Source: Oceanococcus atlanticus (lineage in GTDB: Bacteria; Pseudomonadota; Gammaproteobacteria; Nevskiales; Oceanococcaceae). From it: a stretch of DNA of 64,000 bases. The position numbers and the translations under genes are program-made. Of the stretch, positions 17,320 through 25,844 are shown one piece after another. The stretch covers positions 1 through 64,000 of the forward strand of contig NZ_AQQV01000001.1 in assembly GCF_002088235.1 (NCBI RefSeq), read 5' to 3'. The notes under the pieces are model-generated. The model saw nothing but the letters and a program-made list of their open reading frames with translations, was not told where the DNA came from and made no database searches. Each line of letters starts with the position of its first letter. Position 1 is the first letter of the stretch.

Positions 17320-18759
17320 TTATCCGCGTGTCATGACGTGGCGCGAAAACAGCTCGAAAGCACGGCCATACGGGGGTCGGATGATGCGACCAAGATCAAA
17401 GCGCGTCTGGTGATACACGGCGCGCGCATGGGAAAACTGCCGGAAACCGTCGAAGCCGTGATAAGCCCCCATGCCACTCGGCCCTACGCCCCCAAATGGC
17501 AGATCATCGAAGGTGTAGTGCATCACCACATCGTTGATGGTGACGCCACCGGAGACCGTGTCCTGGATAACCTGCCGACGCTGTGTGGCGTTGTTGCCAA
17601 AGTAGTACAGGGCCAACGGCCGTGGCCGTGCATTGATGTAATCCAGGGCCTGTGCAAACTGGGCATAACTTCGCACCACCAGCAAGGGCCCAAAGATTTC
17701 CTCATGGCAGACCCGCAAATCTTCCGGCGGGTCCACGATCAGTGTGATCGGTATACGTCGTCCCTGCCCTGCATCGGCTGACCAGACCCGCGCACCGGCG
17801 GCCCGCGCCTCATCCAGGTAGGCCTTGATCCGGTCACTTTGGCGTTCATTGATGACGGCAACGTAGTCGTCGCTCATCGCGCCCTCAGGCAGAGTTGCCT
17901 GAATTTCCGCCTGAATCGCAGACACCAAGGCTTCGCGCTGACGTTCATGCACGAGCACATAATCAGGTGCCAGGCAGACCTGCCCGGCATTGAAGACCTT
18001 GCCGAATACGGTGCGCTTGGCGGCTAGATTGAGATCCGCATCCTCGCCGACCAGCACCGGTGATTTCCCTCCCAACTCAAGCGTCAGCGGTGTCAGGTTG
18101 TCAGCCGCTGCACGCATGATGTGTCGCGCAATGGCGGTGCCTCCGGTGAACACCAGGTGATCGAATGCCAGCGCACTGAAGCGCTGCCCAATATCCGCAC
18201 CTCCGGTCACCGTGGTGACTTCATCATCGGAAAATGCCGAAGCAATCAGCTCCACCATGACCTGCGATGTCGCCGGCGTGTGCTCAGAGGGTTTGATCAT
18301 GGCCCGGTTGCCAGCGCCCAATACCCCCGCCAGGGGTGTCAGTGTCAGGTTCACCGGCACGTTCCATGGGCTCAGAATGCCGACCACGCCAAGCGGCTGG
18401 TACTCAACGCGTGCCGACGCACCCAGCACAGAAAATGGGAAATCCACCTTGCGCTTTTCCGGCTTCATCCAACGGGCCAAGCCTTTGCGAGTGAGGCGTA
18501 TTGATTTCCCGGTGGTCGCAATATCGGTGAAGTACGACTGTTTGGGTGAGCGGTGACCGAAATCGCTGTTCAGGGCTTCGCACAAACGCCGAGCGTGCGT
18601 ATCCAGCGCCGACCACAAGCGCTGCAGGCGGTCCTTGCGAACCTCAATATCGGGATAGCGCTCGGCTTCGTAGGCGTCTCGTAATACAGCCAGCTTGCGG
18701 CTGAGTTCGTCCGGGGCGCTATGCCCTCGCTCAGCAACGGCCTGCGACTCTGCGGTCAT
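17320..18759 (-). CDS. Aldehyde dehydrogenase (coniferyl-aldehyde type)
   Basis: 479-aa NAD(P)-dependent aldehyde dehydrogenase. The general-base region is LTLELGGKSPVLVGEDADLN and the catalytic Cys lies in FNAGQVCLAPDYVLV. The cofactor-binding NVPVNLTLTPLAGVLGAGN is present, and the C-terminus shows the class-3-like SGGVTINDVVMHY and PFGGVGPSGMGAYHG. The family oxidises coniferyl, aromatic or long-chain aldehydes to acids. It is transcribed toward the P450 operon and has its own operator at 18810. It may oxidise the aldehyde that follows P450 hydroxylation. Confidence 0.93.
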   Translation of the reverse strand: MTAESQAVAERGHSAPDELSRKLAVLRDAYEAERYPDIEVRKDRLQRLWSALDTHARRLCEALNSDFGHRSPKQSYFTDIATTGKSIRLTRKGLARWMKPEKRKVDFPFSVLGASARVEYQPLGVVGILSPWNVPVNLTLTPLAGVLGAGNRAMIKPSEHTPATSQVMVELIASAFSDDEVTTVTGGADIGQRFSALAFDHLVFTGGTAIARHIMRAAADNLTPLTLELGGKSPVLVGEDADLNLAAKRTVFGKVFNAGQVCLAPDYVLVHERQREALVSAIQAEIQATLPEGAMSDDYVAVINERQSDRIKAYLDEARAAGARVWSADAGQGRRIPITLIVDPPEDLRVCHEEIFGPLLVVRSYAQFAQALDYINARPRPLALYYFGNNATQRRQVIQDTVSGGVTINDVVMHYTFDDLPFGGVGPSGMGAYHGFDGFRQFSHARAVYHQTRFDLGRIIRPPYGRAFELFSRHVMTRG

Positions 18760-18809
18760 GTCTCCACCTTGGTGCGTTGATAAACGCCGGCAGATTATTG
18801 TCTAGATTT

Positions 18810-18832
18810 AATAGTGTCAATTCGACATTATT
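18810..18832. promoter_or_regulatory. MarR-type operator between ALDH and marR-type gene
   Basis: AATAGTGTC - 5 nt - GACATTATT, one mismatch from perfect symmetry and nearly identical to the P450 site. On the minus strand a TTGACA -35 for the aldehyde dehydrogenase gene (18815-18820) lies inside the repeat, with AATAAT 15 nt downstream as a possible -10. The site is also about 60 bp upstream of the divergent regulator gene, consistent with autoregulation. Confidence 0.65.
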
Positions 18833-18890
18833 GCCCGCTAACAGGCGAGACAATCATAATGACGGTTTACGACATCACGGATCGAGACAC

Positions 18891-19481
18891 TTGATAAAAC
18901 TAAAAACCACCGTCAAGAAGATCACCCACGACGATGCTGCAGGGCACTTCCTGGAGCTGTTCTACCCGATCCATTACGCCATCGGCATGCAGGTCGAGGA
19001 TGCCCTGCGCTGTAGCGGTGAACTCGATCGTCACCAAACCGTCATCATGTGGCTGCTGCGCACCGAGGGGCTGAAAAATGGCAGCTCCAGCCTGCGCCGC
19101 AAAGACATCGAACGCTGCCTGACGTCCTGGTACGACATCACCAGCAGCACCGTGTCCAAGGCCTTGCGCTCACTGGCAAAACCGCCGCACAACTTCATCA
19201 CCATCAGCGAAGACCCCAATTCAGGACGCGAAAAACTGGTCACCGTAACGCCGGCCGGCCAACGCTACTATCGCCGCATGGTTGAGAACGCCACCACATT
19301 CATCAAGCTGGCAACCGACCGCATGACGGAAGAGGAAAATTCCATGGGTATTCACATGTTCCAGCGCATCACCGATATCTTTCAGGACCTGCGTGATGAG
19401 GGCCGAATCGACTCGGTGGAAAACAAGGCGAATGCCAAGGCCAAGGGGCGGCCACGCACACGCAAACCCGCCGCGACATAG
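18891..19481 (+). CDS. MarR-family winged-helix regulator
   Basis: About 196 aa. N-terminal dimer helices (FLELFYPIHYAIGMQVEDAL) precede a winged helix from about residue 45 (QTVIMWLLRTEG, LRRKDIERCLTSWYDI, SSTVSKALRSL) and the wing ISEDPNSGREKLVTVTPAG. A basic tail ends RPRTRKPAAT. No ATG fits between the operator and the conserved N-terminus, so I place the start at a TTG (18891). The upstream ATG at 18859 is out of frame and soon stops. It is divergent from ALDH and is the obvious candidate for binding the TGTC-N5-GACA sites. Confidence 0.82.
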   Translation: MIKLKTTVKKITHDDAAGHFLELFYPIHYAIGMQVEDALRCSGELDRHQTVIMWLLRTEGLKNGSSSLRRKDIERCLTSWYDITSSTVSKALRSLAKPPHNFITISEDPNSGREKLVTVTPAGQRYYRRMVENATTFIKLATDRMTEEENSMGIHMFQRITDIFQDLRDEGRIDSVENKANAKAKGRPRTRKPAAT

Positions 19482-19502
19482 CGCGGCGCCCGGCGTCTGA
19501 AA

Positions 19503-19838
19503 CTAGATTTTCTTGACGAACTCAGATTTCAATTTCATCGCGCCGATACCATCGATCTTGCAATCGATGTTGTGATCGCCATCGACAAGACGAATGTTTT
19601 TCACTTTGGTGCCGACCTTAACCACCGAAGATGAGCCCTTGATCTTGAGGTCCTTGATCACGCTGACGCTGTCACCATCCTGCAACGCATTACCGTGCGC
19701 ATCTTTGTATTGCGGAGCGTTGCTTTGCGGGGCTGCATCAAGCGACCATTCATGACCACATTCCGGGCACACCAGCAGATGTCCATCCTCATAGGTATAG
19801 GCCGACTGGCAGGCCGGACACGGTGGCAGGCTGTTCAT
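19503..19838 (-). CDS. yjdM: YjdM/PhnA-family zinc-ribbon protein
   Basis: 111-aa protein. An N-terminal zinc ribbon ([20 protein letters not shown], with two CxxC pairs) is followed by the conserved YjdM/PhnA domain ([55 protein letters not shown]). Despite the old phnA name, phosphonate use is not shown for this family. The ATG at 19838 starts directly at [10 protein letters not shown]; the longer frame has no domain support. It is monocistronic, with its stop facing the regulator gene stop. Confidence 0.93.
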   Translation of the reverse strand: MNSLPPCPACQSAYTYEDGHLLVCPECGHEWSLDAAPQSNAPQYKDAHGNALQDGDSVSVIKDLKIKGSSSVVKVGTKVKNIRLVDGDHNIDCKIDGIGAMKLKSEFVKKI

Positions 19839-19871
19839 CTTGAGTCTCCGAATCGGTAGGTCTAAATAAAA

Positions 19872-19902
19872 ATGCGGGTCGCCTCCAGGAGACGACCCGC
19901 AT
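19872..19902 (-). terminator. Rho-independent terminator
   Basis: A perfect 10-bp stem (ATGCGGGTCG / CGACCCGCAT, 19872-19881 and 19893-19902) is followed on the minus strand by TTTTTATTT. It lies 55 nt past the stop of the ferritin-like hydrolase gene and upstream of the yjdM-type gene, separating the two units. Confidence 0.85.
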
Positions 19903-19956
19903 GTCCACACGATGTGGCCGGCACTGATTTTAGTCCGACCACAAAATCTTGCCTAC

Positions 19957-20823
19957 TTAGGCTGCCGCTCCGGCCGAGACCGCATCAGCGGCCGCGATGG
20001 CATCACCACTTTGCTCATACACCTCGGTCCAACGGTTGTACGTATCCATGGAACCGTGTTTCCAGGGGTGAAAACCCGGGCGGAAGTAGGTCAGAAAGTG
20101 CGGCAACAGGCGCGGAAACAAACCGCCCGGGCCATACAACCACCACAGCCCTCGCAGCCACACACGCCCGGGTTTGCGCACACCGTCCACCTCGAACATA
20201 TGGCGCATGATCATGAACACATGCAACGGGAAGGTCAGCCCCACCTGCAGCATCGCCGCAACACGCACAAAGTAGCCACCTTTGGCCACCTTGTCATAAA
20301 CATCGTAAGCCACTGCCTTATGTTCAATTTCCTCAACCGCATGCCAGGCATACATGGCGCGGATGCGTGGATCAGCCTTGTCGAGCAAGCCGGCGGAGAA
20401 GAAACCATGCGCCATCAGGGCGGTCATGTGCTCCGCTGCCGCGGTTTGCGCCAAGGTATAAGAGGCCGGTAAGCGCTTGCGGAAGAACCCGAACATGATG
20501 CGCTTCTGCTCATCCAGGATGCGATCAACCGCCACGCCTTGGGCCTTGAGGCGATTGTTGAACTGGGTATGCACCATGCCGTGCTGCCCTTCCTGATAAA
20601 TGAAATCCTTGACCTCGGCCTGCAGTTTCGGATCGGTGATCTGGTCACGGTAATCACGAACACAGCAGATGAAGAATTTCTCACCCTCGGGGAACAACAC
20701 GGACATGGCATCGAAAAAACGACTCTTGAACGGGTCGTTATCAAACCAGTATTTGGGTATGTCTCCGTCGAGACCGAAATCCGGCCCCTTGCGAGGAACA
20801 ATGGCTTGTGGCGCTGCGGACAT
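19957..20823 (-). CDS. 'Metal-dependent hydrolase' family (PF10118) protein
   Basis: 288-aa protein of the family annotated as predicted metal-dependent hydrolase, with a ferritin-like helical pattern of metal-ligand candidates: DFIYQEGQHGMVH, AAAEHMTALMAHG and HAVEEIEHKAVAYDVY. A hydrophobic segment (VAAMLQVGLTFPLHVFMIM) suggests membrane contact. Family members often sit beside AraC regulators and lipid-oxidation genes. The ATG at 20823 has AGGA 8 nt upstream; in-frame ATGs at 20832 and 20829 are alternatives. True activity is unknown and di-iron oxidation is possible. Confidence 0.85.
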   Translation of the reverse strand: MSAAPQAIVPRKGPDFGLDGDIPKYWFDNDPFKSRFFDAMSVLFPEGEKFFICCVRDYRDQITDPKLQAEVKDFIYQEGQHGMVHTQFNNRLKAQGVAVDRILDEQKRIMFGFFRKRLPASYTLAQTAAAEHMTALMAHGFFSAGLLDKADPRIRAMYAWHAVEEIEHKAVAYDVYDKVAKGGYFVRVAAMLQVGLTFPLHVFMIMRHMFEVDGVRKPGRVWLRGLWWLYGPGGLFPRLLPHFLTYFRPGFHPWKHGSMDTYNRWTEVYEQSGDAIAAADAVSAGAAA

Positions 20824-20840
20824 AAGCATCATCCTAATAA

Positions 20841-20870
20841 TTGACTGACCTTCACTGTAAGCACAGTCAA
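20841..20870. promoter_or_regulatory. Nested inverted repeat in front of ferritin-like hydrolase gene
   Basis: TTGACTG (20841-20847) and CAGTCAA (20864-20870) form a perfect 7-bp inverted repeat around an inner ACTGT-N4-ACAGT repeat (20854-20867). It lies 17-50 bp upstream of the hydrolase start and downstream of the AraC-type gene. A regulator site is plausible; which protein binds is unknown. Confidence 0.35.
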
Positions 20871-20924
20871 CAAGGCGGACTATGACCGCCGACGACCAAA
20901 AAGGAACATTTGGCGACAGCGCAA

Positions 20925-21950
20925 CTAGTGCTGTGTGCGGCGGTACTGCCCAGGCGTCATGCCCATCCAGCGTTTGAAAGCCCGCGTAAAGCTGCGCCGG
21001 TCGGAAAATCCCAGACGCTCACTGATGGTCTCCATATCGAGTGCCGGATTCTGCAAATCCGCGACCGCGCGACGTTGCCGCACCTGATCCTGGATATCGG
21101 CATATACGGCCCCTTCGGCCTGCAAGCGGCGTTGCAAGGTTCTCGGATGCAGACCCAGATGATCCGCCATACGCTCCAGACCACGCCCCAACAGACGCGG
21201 CTCACGCAAAAACGCCTGTTCCAGCACAACGGCCGAACGTGTGCCCGCCGATTGTCGCGCCAGACGCTCATCGACACGACGCTCGGCCTGCCCATGCAGA
21301 TCGGGAAAACCGCCATCCAAGGGCCGGTCCAGATAGCCGCTCGGAAAACACAAGGCGTCATGCGGCTGATCGAAACGAATCGGCAAGTGCAGATGATCAC
21401 CATAGCGCGCGGCGTGCTCGGGTTGCGGGTAGCTCAATGCCATGTGCGACACATGCGCCAACTCTGGCGACAGCCCCAAACCAAACTTGACCACCGCAGC
21501 AAACGTCGACTCAACAAAATAAATCGAAGTCAGGCCACCGACACGCGTATCAATCCCGTATTGCACCAGGCGCGCTTGGCTGCCGTCCTCTTCCAGGCGC
21601 AGGTCCACCATCGGATTGATCAACATGCGCACCCAATCCAGCACGCGCACCGCTTCACGCAACGTAGGGCTGGTTGCCAGAAACGTGGCGATGTCGGGCA
21701 GATAATCAAAAGCAAAGGTTTCGCCCAGCACAAAGGGGAAATGATGCTGCCGCGCGCGCGCCACACAACGCTGCATCAGCTCTCCGAGGTGCGCCAGACT
21801 GATGGTGGCCTCATCAAGGCGCTCAAGATCGGTGCGGATGCCGAGTTCATCGAAAACCGGACGTACGTTGAAACCACAGTGCGCCGCCGCGCTGACCCAA
21901 TTGGGCAACGTGATAAACGGCACCGTGATTTGTGTATCCGGGGTATTCAT
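20925..21950 (-). CDS. AraC-family regulator with arabinose-binding-type N-domain
   Basis: 341-aa AraC-type activator. The N-terminal ligand domain (about residues 25-210) is of the Arabinose_bd type found in OruR/ArgR-like regulators. The C-terminal double helix-turn-helix covers about 240-335, with MADHLGLHPRTLQRRLQAEG and ISERLGFSDRRSFTRAFKRW and the ending MTPGQYRR. I chose the ATG at 21950 (MNTPDTQITV); the longer frame is Cys-rich and lacks domain support. It lies upstream of the ferritin-like hydrolase gene on the same strand and probably controls it. Confidence 0.9.
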   Translation of the reverse strand: MNTPDTQITVPFITLPNWVSAAAHCGFNVRPVFDELGIRTDLERLDEATISLAHLGELMQRCVARARQHHFPFVLGETFAFDYLPDIATFLATSPTLREAVRVLDWVRMLINPMVDLRLEEDGSQARLVQYGIDTRVGGLTSIYFVESTFAAVVKFGLGLSPELAHVSHMALSYPQPEHAARYGDHLHLPIRFDQPHDALCFPSGYLDRPLDGGFPDLHGQAERRVDERLARQSAGTRSAVVLEQAFLREPRLLGRGLERMADHLGLHPRTLQRRLQAEGAVYADIQDQVRQRRAVADLQNPALDMETISERLGFSDRRSFTRAFKRWMGMTPGQYRRTQH

Positions 21951-22002
21951 CGGGGCGCAGTATGCCGCGTCACCCGCCCGCCGCAAACTCCTGGCGCAAA
22001 GC

Positions 22003-22230
22003 TCATCCCAGCCACTGACCGATCCAGTAAAACAAGGTTGGATGCAGACACAGCATGGCCAACCAGAAAAGTATCCACAGATACTGACGCCGTTTATAGC
22101 GGCGTCTTTGCTCGCGCCCGTCATCGTAAGCACGCTGCAATTGCGCCCAGCTCATCATGTCGTCGTCCCAGTGGCTGGTGTGACGATCCTTGACCTCATC
22201 CAGGACAATCCGCGTTTTCTTGCTCGGCAT
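22003..22230 (-). CDS. Small membrane-anchored hypothetical protein
   Basis: 75-aa unrecognised protein: a charged N-terminal part (KKTRIVLDEVKDRHTSHWDD), a very basic stretch (REQRRRYKRRQY) and one C-terminal transmembrane helix rich in Trp (LWILFWLAMLCLHPTLFYWI). The positive-inside pattern predicts an N-in, C-out single-pass inner-membrane protein. It stands alone between the AraC gene and a divergent dehydrogenase. Coding status rests on composition and topology only. Confidence 0.55.
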   Translation of the reverse strand: MPSKKTRIVLDEVKDRHTSHWDDDMMSWAQLQRAYDDGREQRRRYKRRQYLWILFWLAMLCLHPTLFYWIGQWLG

Positions 22231-22383
22231 GTTCGATCACGCTTTGCGGGCTCGCACCACTATTGCGCCACGCAAACCCTCAGATCAAGGCTTTCAGCCC
22301 GGATAGCCACCCTCGCCTGTTTGGTGGAGGCCACAGCCGCGCACCCAAGCCACAGTGAGCAAAACAACACAGGCCTTGGGGAT

Positions 22384-23370
22384 ATGCAAAAACAAGTTAC
22401 CGTGACCGGCGGCGGCGGTCGTCTGGGATGTGCGCTGGTCCGTACACTGCTCGAAAACGGCCTGAAGGTGCGCGTTCTCGAACCTGCCAGTGCGCTGCCA
22501 GCATCATTGGCAGGGTTGACTGTAGAGCTGGTCAGTGGCTCGGTTCTGGATCCAACCGCCGTTGCCAAAGCCATAGAAGGCGCCAGCGTGGTTTATCACC
22601 TGGCCGCAAAAATCGATCTGGATCGCGATCTTGATGGCAGTGTTTACGCGGTGAATGTTGAAGGCACGCGACAGGTCGCGGAAGCCTGCCTGGCCCGAGA
22701 CCTTAGATTGGTTCACTGCTCCTCCCACCATGCCCTGGACCTGGAGCCTTTAAGCGAACCACTGGATGAATCCAGACCGCTGGCGGTGGATCACAAATGC
22801 ACCTATCACCGCTCAAAAGCGCGCGCCGAGCAATTGGTTCATGAACTCATCCGCGAACGCGCACTGAACGCGGTTGTAGTGAACCCCGGCACCTTGGTCG
22901 GCCCGCTGGATTTTGAACCGTCCCTGTTTGGGCAAGGCATGCTCGACCTCTACCACGGCAAGCTGCCCGCCTTGCTCAACATCGCCACTGACTGCGCGGA
23001 TGTCCGCGATGTGGCGCAAGCCATCATGGTGGCGGCCCAACGCGGCCGCACCGGCGAGCGTTACCTGCTCAGCGGCAAGCCATTGCACATGCGTGAGATC
23101 GCCGCGCTGTGGAGCGACATCACCGGCTGCCAGACACCGGCGGTGTTCCTCCCACGCTGGTTCGGCTGGTTTATCGTGCCCTTCACCGTGGGTGCCGCAC
23201 GCATAAAACGGCAAAAACCATTGTTCACACCGAATATGTTGCGCGCCAGCGTGGCCAACGACAGTGTCTGTTGTGACAAAGCCGCGCGCGAGCTGGATTA
23301 CCAGCCACGCCCGGTCGAGGATTCACTGCGTGACGCTTTTGCGTTCTATCAGGAGCAAGGCTGGGCCTAA
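22384..23370 (+). CDS. NAD-dependent 3-beta-HSD/epimerase-like dehydrogenase
   Basis: 328-aa extended short-chain dehydrogenase. The NAD-binding motif VTVTGGGGRLGCALVRTLLE starts at residue 6. VVYHLAAKIDL and LVHCSSHHALDL lead to the catalytic YHRSKARAEQLV (YxxxK). VVVNPGTLVGPLDF follows. The architecture matches 3-beta-hydroxysteroid dehydrogenase/isomerase-like and dihydroflavonol-reductase-like enzymes. The ATG at 22384 begins exactly at the Rossmann fold; the upstream frame has no support. A related protein is at 33705-34796. Substrate unknown. Confidence 0.88.
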   Translation: MQKQVTVTGGGGRLGCALVRTLLENGLKVRVLEPASALPASLAGLTVELVSGSVLDPTAVAKAIEGASVVYHLAAKIDLDRDLDGSVYAVNVEGTRQVAEACLARDLRLVHCSSHHALDLEPLSEPLDESRPLAVDHKCTYHRSKARAEQLVHELIRERALNAVVVNPGTLVGPLDFEPSLFGQGMLDLYHGKLPALLNIATDCADVRDVAQAIMVAAQRGRTGERYLLSGKPLHMREIAALWSDITGCQTPAVFLPRWFGWFIVPFTVGAARIKRQKPLFTPNMLRASVANDSVCCDKAARELDYQPRPVEDSLRDAFAFYQEQGWA

Positions 23371-24020
23371 CCGCCGACGGCACGTCGTAGCCGTAGATAC
23401 TCGTAACGCGCCATATCTTTGTTGAGGCCTTCAAACTCTGACTGACGCTGGCGTTTGATCTCTGCAATCTTGGCCGCAATACCCGCCGAATCACTTTCCA
23501 AAGCGCGGATGGTGTTCTGCTGTGCCAGCGGGCGCTCGGTGCGTCGACTGCGTTCGCGCGCCAGAGCCCGCTCAATGTTCTGCATGTCTTTGTTCAGCAG
23601 TTCGATCTGCTGATCACGCACGGACAGGCGCTCATCACGGAGCTTTTCCAAGGCATCCAGGTTCTCGAACGTGGTCCACAAATAGCGGTCGTATTCGTCT
23701 TGCTGCGCCCGCCGGTCACGCTCGGTATCCATGGCGTCCATGCGCCGACGATGTGCTTCCAGCTCTTCGACTGTGCGCTGGCGACGCAGAACTTCACGCA
23801 AATTTCCATGCTGATCGAGAACATGGCGTTCCAGCTTGGACACTTCCGGCGGAATCGAGTCACTGAAGTGCACCTGGCCGTTTTCATCAACCCAACGGTA
23901 GATTTGCGACCACCCGGCAGTGGACAATAGACACAGGCACAGCGCAGTGACAATCTGCACGAAAAAGGGTCGTTGCCGGCGTCCCGACACGCGCGAACTT
24001 ATTAAGGTAACTACAGACAT
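23367..24020 (-). CDS. DUF4124-domain secreted coiled-coil protein
   Basis: About 217 aa. A signal-anchor-type N-terminus (basic RRQRPFF, then VQIVTALCLCLLSTAGWSQ) is followed by the DUF4124 motif (IYRWVDENGQVHFSDSIPPE) and a long coiled coil (about residues 85-210). It is presumably periplasmic; the DUF4124 motif is common in envelope proteins of unknown role. Its stop overlaps the dehydrogenase stop by 4 nt. The start is uncertain: ATG at 24020 or 24023, or a GTG at 23990 giving a tighter signal peptide. Confidence 0.8.
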   Translation of the reverse strand: MSVVTLISSRVSGRRQRPFFVQIVTALCLCLLSTAGWSQIYRWVDENGQVHFSDSIPPEVSKLERHVLDQHGNLREVLRRQRTVEELEAHRRRMDAMDTERDRRAQQDEYDRYLWTTFENLDALEKLRDERLSVRDQQIELLNKDMQNIERALARERSRRTERPLAQQNTIRALESDSAGIAAKIAEIKRQRQSEFEGLNKDMARYEYLRLRRAVGG

Positions 24021-24021
24021 C

Positions 24022-24975
24022 ATGGGCACGTTTTGCAAGTCATGGGCCGCTTGGATGCAGCAGTGTATTTTAGCATTGATCCTGGCCTCCCTATCGACAC
24101 AATCTGCCTGGGCACAAGACAACGACGACGGCCCTGGCAAGAAAACCTTTGATCTACTGTGGTCCATCAAAGGTGAAAAAAATCACATCTATCTGCTCGG
24201 CTCGGTACATTTGCTGCCGCATGGCGCCCGCAGTCTGCCTGATGTGGTGCATGCGGCTTATATGACCAGTGATCTGATCGTATTTGAATCCGATTTGTTC
24301 CTCATTGGTTCCGTGGCTTTTGAGGCTGATGAGCTGGCACAGGCGCGCTACGCCGCAGGTCACAGCATTCATGACGAGATGCCGGCAGATTTGATGCTGC
24401 AGGTCGAGAACAAGGTCGAAGACCTCGGCTTGCCGATGGCCATATTGCAGCGCTACCGCCCATGGTTCTTCGCGCAAACGCTGGCCACCGCTCAGTTCGC
24501 ACGTGACGGCTTCCCCATCGACAATGGCGTGGACGTGCGCCTCTACCGTGAAGCGGTCAACGACATGAAGCTGACCGCAGGCCTGACGCCGCCGCGTCAA
24601 CATCTTGCCACCTTCGCCGAAATGACGCGCGAACAGAATGAGGCGTTTCTGCGCAGTGCGCTGGATGACCTGGAAGACACGCGCGCCCAAATCTCCCGAA
24701 TTCTGGACATTTACCGGAACGCCGATCTGGACCTGCTGAACACGCTGGCTGAGGAAATGCGCGAGCAGACCCCTTCGCTGTATAAACGCCTGGTGATCGA
24801 TCGCAACGAAGCCTGGATGGCCAAGTTCGAGGAGTACCGCAAGGAACCGAACAACATTCTGGTGGTGGTCGGGGCAATGCAGCTGGTCGGTGATCAGGGC
24901 CTGATCGCACGTTTTGAGCGGGCCGGCTGGAAGCCCTCGGTGCCCAAATACCGCGGCTTCCGCCCGCCCGAGTAG
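24022..24975 (+). CDS. TraB/GumN-family protein
   Basis: 317-aa secreted protein of the TraB/GumN (PF01963) family. After a signal peptide (MQQCILALILASLSTQSAWA) come the conserved IYLLGSVHLLPHGARSLPD, SDLIVFESDL, GFPIDNGVDVRLY, RNEAWMAKFEEY and the C-terminal ILVVVGAMQLVGDQGLIARF. The family resembles Tiki-type metalloproteases, with GxxH and Glu as candidate metal ligands, but bacterial roles are unclear. The start is the ATG at 24022 or the ATG at 24055, which begins directly at the signal peptide. The first overlaps the divergent gene's start codon. Confidence 0.85.
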   Translation: MGTFCKSWAAWMQQCILALILASLSTQSAWAQDNDDGPGKKTFDLLWSIKGEKNHIYLLGSVHLLPHGARSLPDVVHAAYMTSDLIVFESDLFLIGSVAFEADELAQARYAAGHSIHDEMPADLMLQVENKVEDLGLPMAILQRYRPWFFAQTLATAQFARDGFPIDNGVDVRLYREAVNDMKLTAGLTPPRQHLATFAEMTREQNEAFLRSALDDLEDTRAQISRILDIYRNADLDLLNTLAEEMREQTPSLYKRLVIDRNEAWMAKFEEYRKEPNNILVVVGAMQLVGDQGLIARFERAGWKPSVPKYRGFRPPE

Positions 24976-25046
24976 TCCGCCCGCGAATGCACTAAACTCC
25001 CGACCCTGTTCACACACCGGCTTAAGCCGGGACTACGGAGGGAGTT

Positions 25047-25835
25047 ATGGGTTTCTTGCAGGGAAAGCGCGCACTGATTACCGGTGTTGCCAGTGACCGA
25101 TCGATTGCCACCGGCATTGCCGAAGCCATGCACCGCGAAGGCGCCGAACTGGCCTTCACCTATCAGGGTGAAAAACTGCTGTCGCGGGTTGAAGCCTGCG
25201 CTGCGCGCACCAATGCTGCCGGCATCTTTCCCTGCGACGTGGCCGAAGATGCGTCCATCGAAGCACTGGCCGAGAGTTTGGCCAGCACTTGGTCGGACGG
25301 TTTCGACATCCTGGTTCACTCCATCGGCTTTGCACCACGCGAGCAACTTCAGGGCAGCTATCTTGATGCGGTGACCCGCGAAGGTTTCCAGGTCGCTCAC
25401 GACATCAGCTCCTACAGCTTTGCAGCCATGGCCAAAGCCCTGCGCGGGCAGTTGCGTGAAGGCGGCTCGCTGCTCACCCTGACCTATCTCGGTGCGGTGC
25501 GCGCCGTGCCCATGTACAACGTGATGGGGCCGGCCAAGGCCAGCCTGGAAGCCAATGTGCGCTTCATGGCGGCGGAACTTGGAGCCCGCAATATCCGCGT
25601 CAACGGCATCTCGGCCGGGCCGATCAAGACCCTCGCTGCGGCCGGCATCAAAGGCTTTCGCGGCATGCTGGCCAGCGCCGAAAGCGCATCACCGCTGCGC
25701 CGTAATGTCACCCCGGAGGAAGTCGGCAACGCGGCGGCTTTCATGTGTTCCAACCTGGCCTCCGGCATTACCGGCGAGATTCTCTACGTCGACGCCGGCT
25801 ACAACATTCAGGGCTTGGCCAACGACGACAGCTGA
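25047..25835 (+). CDS. fabI: Enoyl-[acyl-carrier-protein] reductase FabI
   Basis: 262-aa NADH-dependent enoyl-ACP reductase of fatty-acid synthesis type II. It has the atypical Rossmann motif [26 protein letters not shown], the catalytic Tyr157-x6-Lys164 (YNVMGPAK; E. coli Y156/K163) and [18 protein letters not shown], and the C-terminus [18 protein letters not shown]. The length matches E. coli FabI. GGAGGGAG precedes the ATG. It catalyses the last reduction of each elongation cycle in the cytoplasm and is the target of triclosan-type inhibitors. It appears monocistronic. Confidence 0.97.
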   Translation: MGFLQGKRALITGVASDRSIATGIAEAMHREGAELAFTYQGEKLLSRVEACAARTNAAGIFPCDVAEDASIEALAESLASTWSDGFDILVHSIGFAPREQLQGSYLDAVTREGFQVAHDISSYSFAAMAKALRGQLREGGSLLTLTYLGAVRAVPMYNVMGPAKASLEANVRFMAAELGARNIRVNGISAGPIKTLAAAGIKGFRGMLASAESASPLRRNVTPEEVGNAAAFMCSNLASGITGEILYVDAGYNIQGLANDDS

Positions 25836-25844
25836 GCGGCAGCC

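Noticed and set aside
20910-22193. 427-codon plus-strand frame opposite the AraC gene
   Set aside because: Covers the AraC regulator on the other strand and contains no domain.
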